The position numbers were made by a program, and so were the translations under genes. The notes below the pieces were generated by a model, which saw only the letters and a program-made list of their open reading frames with translations, ran no database searches and was not told the origin of the DNA. DNA of 53,136 nt from the NCBI GenBank assembly GCA_028874335.1, contig JAPPJY010000027.1:1-53136 (forward strand), written 5' to 3'. Below, piece after piece: positions 26,558 through 33,968 of the stretch. The DNA comes from Gemmatimonadota bacterium (GTDB lineage: Bacteria > Latescibacterota > UBA2968 > GCA-2709665). Within the stretch, counting starts at the first letter, position 1; the number at the start of each line of letters is the position of its first letter.

Positions 26558-27616
26558 GTGCCAAGATTCAAGCCCGATGTATTGCGCAGGGTGGGGTATA
26601 CGTTGTTTCGTGCGGCGGGGTGCCGCGAAGAGGACGCGCGTACGGTTGTGGACCACCTGGTGGACTCCAACCTGTTCGGGCACGATTCCCATGGCGCCAT
26701 CCGATTCTACGAGTATGCGAAGGCGGTGCAGGACGGCCGGTTCAATCCGAATGCATCTCCCGAAGTGGTGAGCGAGCGCGCATGTACCGCCGTGGTGGAC
26801 GGCGGCGGGGCGATGGGGCAGGTGGGGGCGACGTTCGCAACCCGATTGGCCATGGAGAAGGCCCGGGAGAGCGGCGTTGCGACCGTGGTCCTGCGGAATA
26901 CGAGCCACATCGGGCGGGTGGGCGCGTATCCGCTGATGGTCGCGAGGGAGGGGATGATCGGGCAGATCTTCGTGAACGCGGGCAGGCTGGGGTATCAGAT
27001 CGCGCCGTTCGGCGGCATTGACGGCCGGCTGAGTACGAATCCGATCGCCTTCGCCGCGCCGCGGAGGGACGCGGATCCGATCCTCGTGGATATGACCACG
27101 TCGATCGTGGCCGAGGGCAAGATCAGGCTGGCGATCAACCAGGGCGTCCAGGTGCCGGAAGGATGGCTGATCGACGGGAAGGGTGAGCCGACCACGGAGC
27201 CGAACGACTTCAAGGACGACCCGCCGGGCGCCATATTGCCGCTGGGGGGTGACGCGGGTCACAAGGGATACGGATTGAGCATTATGGTTGAACTGCTCGG
27301 CGGGGGACTGAGCGGCCAGGGGTGCGCGGCGGGGGACCGTGAGATGATCAGCAATGGCGTGTTGATCAATGCCTACGATATCGAGCACTTCACGGATATG
27401 GAGACGTTCTACGACGAAGTGGAAGGGCTGATGGGCCACGTGAAATCCAGCCGCCTCGCATCGGGGTTCGAAGAAATCCTCGCCCCGGGCGAACCCGAGT
27501 TCCGGACCGCCGAGCGCCGCGCGACTGACGGCATCGAGGTGGACGACCGGACGTGGGAAACGGTGTGCGAAATTGGGGCGGAATTCGGCGTGGATCTGGC
27601 AGGGGTGGACGGTTGA
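26558..27616 (+). CDS. Malate/L-lactate dehydrogenase family (Ldh2) oxidoreductase
   Basis: NAD(P)-dependent 2-hydroxyacid dehydrogenase of the non-Rossmann Ldh2 fold (malate, L-lactate, ureidoglycolate, sulfolactate). The 352 residues show HDSHGAIRF near 42-50 with the catalytic histidine, NTSHIGRVGAYP, TNPIAFAAPR, DMTTSIVAEGK and GHKGYGLSIMVE. The start is a GTG at 26558 behind GGAAGGAG. The preferred substrate cannot be read off. It sits among AT-rich unknown genes but has the GC-rich composition of the core genome. Confidence 0.9.
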   Translation: MPRFKPDVLRRVGYTLFRAAGCREEDARTVVDHLVDSNLFGHDSHGAIRFYEYAKAVQDGRFNPNASPEVVSERACTAVVDGGGAMGQVGATFATRLAMEKARESGVATVVLRNTSHIGRVGAYPLMVAREGMIGQIFVNAGRLGYQIAPFGGIDGRLSTNPIAFAAPRRDADPILVDMTTSIVAEGKIRLAINQGVQVPEGWLIDGKGEPTTEPNDFKDDPPGAILPLGGDAGHKGYGLSIMVELLGGGLSGQGCAAGDREMISNGVLINAYDIEHFTDMETFYDEVEGLMGHVKSSRLASGFEEILAPGEPEFRTAERRATDGIEVDDRTWETVCEIGAEFGVDLAGVDG

Positions 27617-27672
27617 GTTAGGGCGAACGGTACCTGATTCAAGCTTGACTGCCGGCAAAGGAGGAAGTTAAA

Positions 27673-28215
27673 ATGAAAAAGGCTGTCGTCTTTTCCCTCG
27701 CGCTGACTTGCTGTGGAAACAGCGATACGTCAAGACAAATTCCGTGGCGACCACGTCCCGCTCAGGCGGTCGCAAAAGTTGCCGAACAAAGGGCAGTTCA
27801 GGGGGACAGTATATATCAAGTAACCAAAACAAGATTGACGCAGGTGCGAATGCTGGCCAGTCCGTATGCCAGTGTTCGTATAACATCGATAAAGAGCGAT
27901 AAGGCGTGGATGCAGAAGCTTCAAAAGGGTTTGCAGCCAATGAACCTGTCCACCCTTGACGATCTTGTCAATAAGGCTCAGGAATATTTCGAGGAATTAA
28001 AAACGCATGTTGAGGAAACGAAACTGGAAGCAGAAAACGCGAAAATATCCGCGTTAGCGGACAATGCAGAGAACGCGGAAATTTACACACGGCGAGCGAT
28101 GGAAGCCAACCGAAAAGCGCAGAGTAAAGCAGAAACTACCCTTGGATTGCTACAAATAATCGAGAGGGTGATTGACAACATAGATCTTTCAAGAAGCCGA
28201 ACGGACTCAAAATAA
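27673..28215 (+). CDS. Exported coiled-coil protein, unknown
   Basis: The 180-residue protein has a hydrophobic N-terminus (MKKAVVFSLALTCCG). The CC at 13-14 could be a weak lipobox, but the -1 and -3 residues are not ideal. The C-terminal half is a long Glu/Ala/Lys-rich helix (EELKTHVEETKLEAENAK onward), likely a coiled coil. AGGAGG precedes the ATG at good spacing, which supports a real gene. No family recognised. AT-rich compared with its neighbours. Confidence 0.6.
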   Translation: MKKAVVFSLALTCCGNSDTSRQIPWRPRPAQAVAKVAEQRAVQGDSIYQVTKTRLTQVRMLASPYASVRITSIKSDKAWMQKLQKGLQPMNLSTLDDLVNKAQEYFEELKTHVEETKLEAENAKISALADNAENAEIYTRRAMEANRKAQSKAETTLGLLQIIERVIDNIDLSRSRTDSK

Positions 28216-28437
28216 CGGCGATGAGGAAGCCATTTCAACTAGCCAGAATAACCCATGAATTCCGATCAACATCCGTCACTGACCTCGTCGCATGGTCTCA
28301 TCTCCACCGAGATTACGAGATCAGCTTCGCAGGGAAAAGGCGTCCCAGTCCTTTTTGGCTCGTTGTTCACAACTCGAATCACCCAGGCATTTTTCAATCG
28401 GGGGATTCTGTCGTGAACCCCAAACTAACAATTCTCA

Positions 28438-28884
28438 CTACGTCTCATTTGGGAAAACATCCTTTATGTTTGGTAAGCCGACGCCTTCTGCAAGTAGTGA
28501 TCCTGGTTCCTGGATTTCTTCCCAAACCCGTAGTAACATTTGGGTGTCACGAGGTGTTTGAGACAAGAGTTCATGCCGCATTCTAACGGCGTGAGGAAAT
28601 AACTTAAAGGCGTGGCGAGACTTTGCGTCCAAATACAAACAGTTATCTTTCCACCATTCTTCAGCTCTTAGAGCAAGTTCGAAGACTGTCTGGTCACTTA
28701 ACGATGAGCAAATCGCATACCAGAGACTGAATGCTTCTTGATGAGCTTGTAGCCGTTTTTCCATTGCGACCAATGCCCATTGGTTTTTCAGATTTAGTCT
28801 TGTCGTCCAATATGAGAAAGAGCCTGCGATTAACCCACCGACAATAGCTGCGAAAAAGGCCACAACGATTTTCGGATCGAACAT
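28438..28884 (-). CDS. Single-TM protein with helical cytosolic domain, unknown
   Basis: The 148-residue protein has one predicted TM helix (VVAFFAAIVGGLIAGSFSYW, about 6-25) and an alpha-helical soluble part of about 115 residues. The ATG at 28884 is chosen because GGAGGGGGAG lies just upstream; a longer frame to 28959 lacks a site. It faces the preceding gene tail to tail across about 220 bases in which I see nothing. The general plan resembles small membrane-tethered accessory proteins, but no family is recognised. Confidence 0.6.
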   Translation of the reverse strand: MFDPKIVVAFFAAIVGGLIAGSFSYWTTRLNLKNQWALVAMEKRLQAHQEAFSLWYAICSSLSDQTVFELALRAEEWWKDNCLYLDAKSRHAFKLFPHAVRMRHELLSQTPRDTQMLLRVWEEIQEPGSLLAEGVGLPNIKDVFPNET

Positions 28885-28968
28885 TAATGTCTCCCCCTCC
28901 ATAAAAGCCATATTGCAATTCGCCAGGTAGTTAAAACGGTTGTCGCCATGGTGCCGCATTCAAAGAGA

Positions 28969-29058
28969 TCATCCCCCGTCGCGGATCGTTCTGATCAGGC
29001 CCCACATGAACACCACGATCAAGCCGATTTGACCTAAAGATCTCAATAAATCGGACAT
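28969..29058 (-). CDS. Possible 29-residue membrane peptide
   Basis: Short frame encoding one hydrophobic helix (LGQIGLIVVFMWGLI) between charged ends, 84 bases upstream of and parallel to the single-TM gene. It has a clear ATG and stop but no convincing ribosome binding site. Could be a small membrane peptide or chance. Confidence 0.25.
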   Translation of the reverse strand: MSDLLRSLGQIGLIVVFMWGLIRTIRDGG

Positions 29059-29093
29059 TCTAAGTATTCTGTGTTGCCCAGGCACAATATCAG

Positions 29094-29130
29094 AAGCCCG
29101 GGGCGGATAGAACCGCCTCGGGCTTATCTT
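29094..29130. terminator. Strong 13-bp hairpin
   Basis: AAGCCCGGGGCGG (29094-29106) pairs with CCGCCTCGGGCTT (29113-29125) with one G-T pair and a six-base loop. T content after it is modest on both strands. It lies between the minus-strand genes 28969 and 29150, and fits a terminator of the latter. Confidence 0.6.
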
Positions 29131-29149
29131 CTACAGCTGTTTTTCTGTG

Positions 29150-29386
29150 CTACGCCCCCTCAGTCAAATAGTGCAGAACGGTCCGCGGCCGTCCATGCTT
29201 CTGACGGCAGTTCTCGCAATCCTCCTTATCGCAGGTCATATCAGGTCTTTCCGGCCTGTATTTCAGGTCCCTGCACCGGTGGACAATGGTAGCTGGATTC
29301 GGTTCGTTCTTCGAGTCTCTTTTGTCCCGGACGAAAATGACCCGCAACAGATACCGACAGCACCACCACTTGAACTGATGATTCAT
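29150..29386 (-). CDS. Small cysteine-rich protein, unknown
   Basis: The 78-residue basic protein has CDKEDCENCRQKH near its C-terminus (three Cys and one His, a possible metal site) and WWCC near its N-terminus. AAAGGAGGT five bases before the ATG is one of the best ribosome binding sites in the region and the main reason to accept the gene. No family recognised. Confidence 0.5.
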   Translation of the reverse strand: MNHQFKWWCCRYLLRVIFVRDKRDSKNEPNPATIVHRCRDLKYRPERPDMTCDKEDCENCRQKHGRPRTVLHYLTEGA

Positions 29387-29536
29387 CGGAGACCTCCTTT
29401 GTCTAATCCAACTTTAAGCACAAGTTATAGGGAAGTCAATAGTGCATAATTAGGAGACATCCTGTCCACTGCCGCACGCTATACCGAAATGGTATCGAAA
29501 ACGACGGGAGACTTGGGATAGTGACCCTGGGATCCC

Positions 29537-30070
29537 TCATTCAACACACTTCCCGTCCGGTTTGTTCACCTTATACCACTCATTGACAAAGTGGTCCATA
29601 AGTTCGCGCACAGCAGACACAATGTAGTCGGACCTATTTCCATGAGTTCCTAGGCTGCCCTGTTTCCAAGTTGCTGCCGAGCCCGAACGTCCGGAAAGCG
29701 GATCATTGATGTACTTTGTCAATTCGAGTCTAGCACTAAATGCCGGTCCAACGACATTTATGTTCACATACAGATACGGTTTCGGTGTATAATGTCCTTC
29801 AGGAGATCCGTAAGGATTGGGATCGTACAGGTTAGCCGAGCGCAATCTAGATTCGACGGCAGTAACTATCTTCTTTTTTTGTAAGCCCATTTTTCTCGCA
29901 TCATCGGATAGTTGCTCAACAACGAGGTTCACGCCACGGCATTTTGTGTTTAGTTGGAAATCGTAGATCTTGCGATCGTAGGGATCCATATTTGCACTAA
30001 TATCCGACTCAGCACAAACAATCGGAGCAATCGTAATCAATGCAAAAACCACCACACCACGTGTAATCAT
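29537..30070 (-). CDS. Secreted protein of unknown family, paralogue B
   Basis: The 177-residue protein has a signal peptide ending near VCAES (about residue 21) and a soluble domain. It is clearly paralogous to the next gene upstream: both share a TKC-x-GV motif, AVESRLRSA, a PLSG segment near the middle and the identical C-terminus KVNKPDGKCVE. The two conserved cysteines could form a disulfide. The ATG at 30070 behind GAGGGAA places the signal peptide at the N-terminus; a longer frame exists. No family recognised. Confidence 0.65.
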   Translation of the reverse strand: MITRGVVVFALITIAPIVCAESDISANMDPYDRKIYDFQLNTKCRGVNLVVEQLSDDARKMGLQKKKIVTAVESRLRSANLYDPNPYGSPEGHYTPKPYLYVNINVVGPAFSARLELTKYINDPLSGRSGSAATWKQGSLGTHGNRSDYIVSAVRELMDHFVNEWYKVNKPDGKCVE

Positions 30071-30122
30071 CTGTTCCCTCACAAAGATAGAAGATGGAGT
30101 TGCCCCGGTTTCCTGGACGGTG

Positions 30123-30647
30123 TCACTCCACACATTTCCCGTCCGGCTTGTTCACCTTGTTCCAATCATCGATAAACTGATCCGTCAGTTCCCGGACGGA
30201 AGACAGTATGCGCCGGCTGCTTGTCCCATGGATACCCGACGTCTCGGTCCGCCAGGTCTGGGAATAGTTCAATTGCCCGGACAGGGGTTCGTGGACCCAC
30301 TTTTTCAGCTCAAGCAGTACGAAGTACGACTGTCCAATCACATTGACATGTATGTACAGGTGCGGCAGAAATACAACCGTCCCCTCGGAGAACTCAAAGA
30401 AACTGGACTGATGCAACCCTGCGGAACGCAATCTGGATTCCACGGCGGCGACTATCTCTTTTCTTTTGAGGCCGTTTTCCTCCGCATTCTGAGACCGGTA
30501 CTCAACCACGGGTGAAACACCCAGGCATTTTGTATAGAGTTTGAATTCTTCGATCGAACCCCTGGTTTTGGGCGGACTATCCGACGCCGCACATACACCC
30601 GCAGCAATCGCCAACAACGCAGCAATAAACATGAATCGCGTTTTCAT
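30123..30647 (-). CDS. Secreted protein of unknown family, paralogue A
   Basis: The 174-residue protein has a classic signal peptide (FMFIAALLAIAAGVCAA, cleavage near 21) and a soluble domain with KLYTKCLGVSPVVE, IVAAVESRLRSAGL, LYIHVNVIG and the C-terminal KVNKPDGKCVE shared with its downstream neighbour 52 bp away. The pair looks like a tandem duplication that has diverged considerably. The alternating pattern LYIHVNVIGQSYFVLLEL suggests beta strands. Probably co-transcribed with paralogue B. Function unknown. Confidence 0.65.
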   Translation of the reverse strand: MKTRFMFIAALLAIAAGVCAASDSPPKTRGSIEEFKLYTKCLGVSPVVEYRSQNAEENGLKRKEIVAAVESRLRSAGLHQSSFFEFSEGTVVFLPHLYIHVNVIGQSYFVLLELKKWVHEPLSGQLNYSQTWRTETSGIHGTSSRRILSSVRELTDQFIDDWNKVNKPDGKCVE

Positions 30648-30855
30648 GTTCGAATTCCTCTGAAGTCAAACGCATCAAGTCTTTCCGCAGGAACCGTTTA
30701 GGATTCGCGTAGGCAAAATCACGAAGCTGTGTGTAAGTGTCGCAAAATGCGACTGCGCGGCAGGCGGACGTGCTGCCTCTCAGGTATCGACCCGTGAGAA
30801 TCGCACCGGGATGATCCGACGCTGCAGTAGATCCTTCGTCGGCCTGGGGGGCACC

Positions 30856-30895
30856 CTTCGACATTTCGACAGGCTCAATGCAAGCACGCTCAGGG
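30856..30895. repeat. 40-bp dispersed repeat, copy A
   Basis: Begins CTTCGACATTTCGACAGGCT and matches copy B at 38 of 40 positions. When translated on the minus strand it gives the frequent environmental-genome string ACIEPVEMSKG, a sign of an intergenic palindromic repeat and not of a gene. Confidence 0.6.
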
Positions 30896-30944
30896 CAAGT
30901 CCTCTGGGTGACAGCGGAAGGCCACGTGCAGGACAATCCTAAAA

Positions 30945-30984
30945 CATGCCATTCTGAGCGCGCGGGCCTCCTCAGGATGACAGG
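30945..30984. repeat. Short palindromic repeat (CATTCTGAGCG...CAGGATGACA type)
   Basis: CCATTCTGAGCGCGCGGGCC then TCCTCAGGATGACAGG, with partly complementary ends. A divergent second version occurs at 31030-31062 (CCAATCCGAGCGCAGCGAAG). I recall this type as common in intergenic regions of environmental bacteria. Confidence 0.4.
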
Positions 30985-31168
30985 TTCTGCTAAGGCGTCG
31001 GCTCAGCGTTTTGCTAATTGTTATCGCGGAACATGCCAATCCGAGCGCAGCGAAGACCTCCAGCATTCTCGATTGTACGTGTAGTATATGCCATTTGTAG
31101 ATGAACTTGTGCGCGGACACTTCGACTGTCTGGCGGCCCCTTCGGCATTTCGACACCCTTCGCCGACC

Positions 31169-31208
31169 CTTCGACATTTCGACAAGCTCAATGCAAGCAG
31201 GCTCAGGG
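31169..31208. repeat. 40-bp dispersed repeat, copy B
   Basis: Second copy of the 30856 repeat in the same orientation, 313 bp away, preceded by a partial third copy (about 31138-31160). The whole stretch 30648-31334 is gene-free and composed largely of such short repeats. Confidence 0.6.
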
Positions 31209-31334
31209 AGCGGCTCGGTGTCTAAGGCCAAAGATGTGAGATACTGTAAACTACAGGATGCTCATTCGTCCCAATGACGCCAATCAAAGTCTTTCACCGG
31301 GTTTTAATCAGCCGTTTATCCTGTTTAATCATAG

Positions 31335-31352
31335 TTAATCCCGGTCCGGTTG
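31335..31352 (-). repeat. Stop-codon repeat, copy 1 (encodes QPDRD-stop)
   Basis: CAACCGGACCGGGATTAA on the minus strand, ending in the TAA of the beta-helix gene. It matches 17 of 18 bases at 32771-32788, and similarity continues into AT-rich sequence after the stop (GATTAAACAGGAT). Confidence 0.6.
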
Positions 31353-32552
31353 GTTCCCCTCGCGCCGGTCTTCGATTTCCCGTTCAACGTTTCCGGATAA
31401 CTCATTCTCGTTGAGTTGGATACGATCCGATCTTTCTCCAATCATGATACCGATCTTCTGCCTGCCGTCCGGTGAATTGCCGATGCGGTTGTTGACGAAG
31501 GTCAGGTCCCGGGTCTCGCCCAGGATGCGGATGCCGCAGCCCTCGGTTCCCGCTCCATTGTCCAGGATTTCATTCCGCTCAAAGTAATTCCGGTGCCCCG
31601 CCATCGGTTCGGATTCGTCACGGAACAGCACGCCCTCCCGTCCGTTTCCGTTTGCCTCGTTGCACAGAAACGTGTTGTCGGTATCCTTGTGGCCGATGGA
31701 GATCCCGGTCTCACCGTTTTCATTGAGCCGGTTGTTTTCGAAGATCCCGTTCTTCACCCGCCAGCAGAGAAACAGCCCGATGCGTCCGTTCCCGCTCGAC
31801 CGGCAGTTGCGGATGGCGGGCGAGCCGCTTCCGCTGCCCGGGTGCAGGCCCAGGTGGGTATTCCCGCTGCAGACGCAGTCTTCGACTGACACGTCGTTGC
31901 TTTGCTGGAAGCTGATACCGTCGCCGTTGTAGTCTTGGATCGTACATGCGGTGATTCTCGTCCCATGGCTGCGGTACAGGAAGATGCCCGCGCCCCTGCA
32001 ACCGTTGAGGTACGGGTTGTTCTCCTTGTTGCCCTGAATCGTCAGGTTCTCGATGCCGACGCCTGTGACGCCGTAGCCGCTGATGACCGGAAACGTGGTT
32101 GCCGCGCGGGCGTTTCGTGACACGAGGTAGTCGCCCAGCATGGGCTTGCCGGCGCCGAACCTGTCGCCGTCCGCCCAGATCAGCGTGCAGACGACGGTGT
32201 GAAATCCGCCCGAGTTGTCGTCCGTTACGCTCACGCCCACACCCGGCGCGAAGCCCGCGGCGTCGGCAACCGTGATCTGTTCCTCGCCGTAGTCCCCGTC
32301 GAGCGTGAGCGGACTCTCAGCGGCATTCGCCTTGAAGAGGACGGATTCCCGCCCCTGTCCGCGGACGGTGACACGGTTCCTCAGGTGCAGCGAGTCCCGC
32401 ATCGTGTAGGTCCCGGGGCCGATCTCCACGGTCCCGCCGCCCAGGCCCGCGATATAGTCAACGGCTGCCTGAAGCGCCCGGTTGTCGTTCCCGGTTATAT
32501 CGGAATGGGCCAGACCCACAGTTATGGTGGGGGTAAGACGGTTCGATGACAT
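31335..32552 (-). CDS. Right-handed parallel beta-helix protein
   Basis: The 405-residue protein opens with a pectate-lyase-superfamily entry (NRALQAAVDYIAGLGGGTVEI, then GPGTYTMRDSLHLRN) and continues as short beta-helix rungs rich in N-N-x-I and G-I patterns (GISIGHKDTDNTFLCN). No signal peptide is apparent, so export, if any, uses another route. Likely carbohydrate binding or cleavage; no catalytic residues can be assigned. The last residues QPDRD and the stop TAA come from a repeat shared with the next gene. Confidence 0.8.
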   Translation of the reverse strand: MSSNRLTPTITVGLAHSDITGNDNRALQAAVDYIAGLGGGTVEIGPGTYTMRDSLHLRNRVTVRGQGRESVLFKANAAESPLTLDGDYGEEQITVADAAGFAPGVGVSVTDDNSGGFHTVVCTLIWADGDRFGAGKPMLGDYLVSRNARAATTFPVISGYGVTGVGIENLTIQGNKENNPYLNGCRGAGIFLYRSHGTRITACTIQDYNGDGISFQQSNDVSVEDCVCSGNTHLGLHPGSGSGSPAIRNCRSSGNGRIGLFLCWRVKNGIFENNRLNENGETGISIGHKDTDNTFLCNEANGNGREGVLFRDESEPMAGHRNYFERNEILDNGAGTEGCGIRILGETRDLTFVNNRIGNSPDGRQKIGIMIGERSDRIQLNENELSGNVEREIEDRREGNQPDRD

Positions 32553-32653
32553 CGCGCTATCCTAGATTCAGGTCATTCCCAAAACCACATCAATCAAAGT
32601 ATCTTCAGGGGTTTCAGGCGCAATTTGCTACAGTCCAGGTCGCAATCACATTT

Positions 32654-32788
32654 AATCTGCTCGCAATCCCGGTCCTGGTCTTGATCCTGGTCTGGTTTTG
32701 ACCATGATCCGGGTCCTGGTTTTGATCTTGGTCGTGGTTTTAATCCTGTTTAATCCGTTTCTAATCCTGCTTAATCCTGGTCCGGTTG
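32654..32788 (-). repeat. Degenerate tandem repeat tract with stop-codon repeat copy 2
   Basis: On the minus strand: CAACCGGACCAGGATTAA (32771-32788, encoding QPDQD-stop of the oxidoreductase gene) is followed by irregular copies of AGGATTAAA-like units and then ACCAGGATCAAGACCAGGAC-like units. This accounts for most of the gene-free stretch 32553-32770. Confidence 0.55.
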
Positions 32789-33823
32789 TGGTTTTATCCT
32801 GATATCATACTTTCCGGGCACGGTAACGGGCAGGTCGCCGTCGTCGATCATCCGGTGCAGGGGCGAGGGTCGGGATGCGAGGGGGAAGGTGACCGTGTCG
32901 CGGATGCGGGCGGATTCGTAGATGCCCATGAGGATTTCAATGACCCCGCGGTTCTTCCGGATGGCGTTGCGGTGCTCGTCCACGCGGCCCTCCATCCAGT
33001 CCACGAGTTCCGCGGCCTGCAGGATCCCGACGTCCGTCTCCTGCGCGGCCTCCACGTCCTGGCATCCCTCGTCATTGAGCAGTCGCGCGCCCTTGGACGT
33101 GACGACCAGCGTGCCCCCGGTTCCCTGAAGCGTCATCGCGTTGTCGGGCGGCGCCGGTTCGGGCATATCGCTTTCGATCAGGATGCGCGCGCCGTTTTCG
33201 AGCGCGACGATGCCCGCGCACAGATCTTCGATGGGGTCGTGTCGTTCGTGCCGGTCGGTGTGCCGCACCACCTGGCCGATCGCCCAGACGGGCTCGGGAT
33301 CGTCCATCAGGTACCGCGCGATGTCCACGAAGTGGGTGCCGTTGTTGAGCAGGCCGCCGGACGTGTGGCCGTGAAAGAGTACCGGCTGCCCGATCGCGCC
33401 GCCCAGCACGAGTTCCCGGCCCTTCACGCAGGCGCCGCGGAACCGGTGATGGTGGCCCACGGCGATGCGGGTTCCGTTTCTTTCCGCGGCGTCGAGAATG
33501 CGGTCCACTTCCTCCAGGCTGCCTGCCAGCGGCTTTTCACTCAGGATTCCAGGGATGTCGGCCTCCGCGGCGGCAACCGCGATCTCCGCGTGTGTGTTCA
33601 TCCACGTGCAGATGCTGAGGACGTCGATATCTTCCTTCCGGAACATGTCCGCAAAGCGGGTATAACGGTTCGATATGCCGAATTCATCCGCGCGGCTGTT
33701 CACGGCCTGCTCGCTGATGTCCGCAATGCAGGTCAGTTCCACGTCCGGATGGGCCTGCCATGCGGTGATGTGTCTGCGGGAGATGCTTCCTGCGCCGACC
33801 ACGCCGGCACGAAGGGATGCCAT
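32771..33823 (-). CDS. Gfo/Idh/MocA-family oxidoreductase
   Basis: The 350-residue NAD(P)-dependent sugar/inositol-type dehydrogenase has an N-terminal Rossmann fold (AGVVGAGSISRRHI), family motif SEKPLAGSLEEVD with the catalytic-type EKP, and a C-terminal alpha/beta domain with GGLLNNGTHFVDIARYL. The ATG at 33823 follows AAAGGA; the frame extends 71 codons further without similarity. The C-terminus KPQPDQD is supplied by a repeat. It diverges from an M24 peptidase gene across 145 bp. Substrate unknown. Confidence 0.9.
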   Translation of the reverse strand: MASLRAGVVGAGSISRRHITAWQAHPDVELTCIADISEQAVNSRADEFGISNRYTRFADMFRKEDIDVLSICTWMNTHAEIAVAAAEADIPGILSEKPLAGSLEEVDRILDAAERNGTRIAVGHHHRFRGACVKGRELVLGGAIGQPVLFHGHTSGGLLNNGTHFVDIARYLMDDPEPVWAIGQVVRHTDRHERHDPIEDLCAGIVALENGARILIESDMPEPAPPDNAMTLQGTGGTLVVTSKGARLLNDEGCQDVEAAQETDVGILQAAELVDWMEGRVDEHRNAIRKNRGVIEILMGIYESARIRDTVTFPLASRPSPLHRMIDDGDLPVTVPGKYDIRIKPQPDQD

Positions 33824-33869
33824 AGCGTTCCTTTCAGCTGTTATTGTAACCTGGTTTGAATTTCTGGAT

Positions 33870-33884
33870 GTCAATTCGCTTGAC
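33870..33884. promoter_or_regulatory. Inverted repeat GTCAA-N5-TTGAC in the divergent promoter region
   Basis: GTCAA (33870-33874) and TTGAC (33880-33884) are perfect inverted halves. They coincide with outward-facing TTGAC -35-like boxes, so this may be a shared operator or simply two back-to-back -35 elements. Confidence 0.35.
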
Positions 33885-33909
33885 CCGCCGCCTCCGGCTC
33901 TGTTATCAT
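33880..33909 (+). promoter_or_regulatory. Sigma70-type promoter for the M24 peptidase gene
   Basis: TTGACC (5 of 6) at 33880-33885, an 18-base spacer, and TATCAT (5 of 6) at 33904-33909. The predicted start near 33916 leaves about 53 bases to the ATG at 33969. Confidence 0.5.
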
Positions 33910-33968
33910 ACGAAAGAAACCGAATTCTGAACAGCAAAACACGGCTGACAGGGAAAGGAGCCCCGTAC

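Noticed and set aside
28221..28586. Plus-strand frame of 121 codons.
   Set aside because: It overlaps the minus-strand single-TM gene, which has a strong ribosome binding site and a clear membrane helix.
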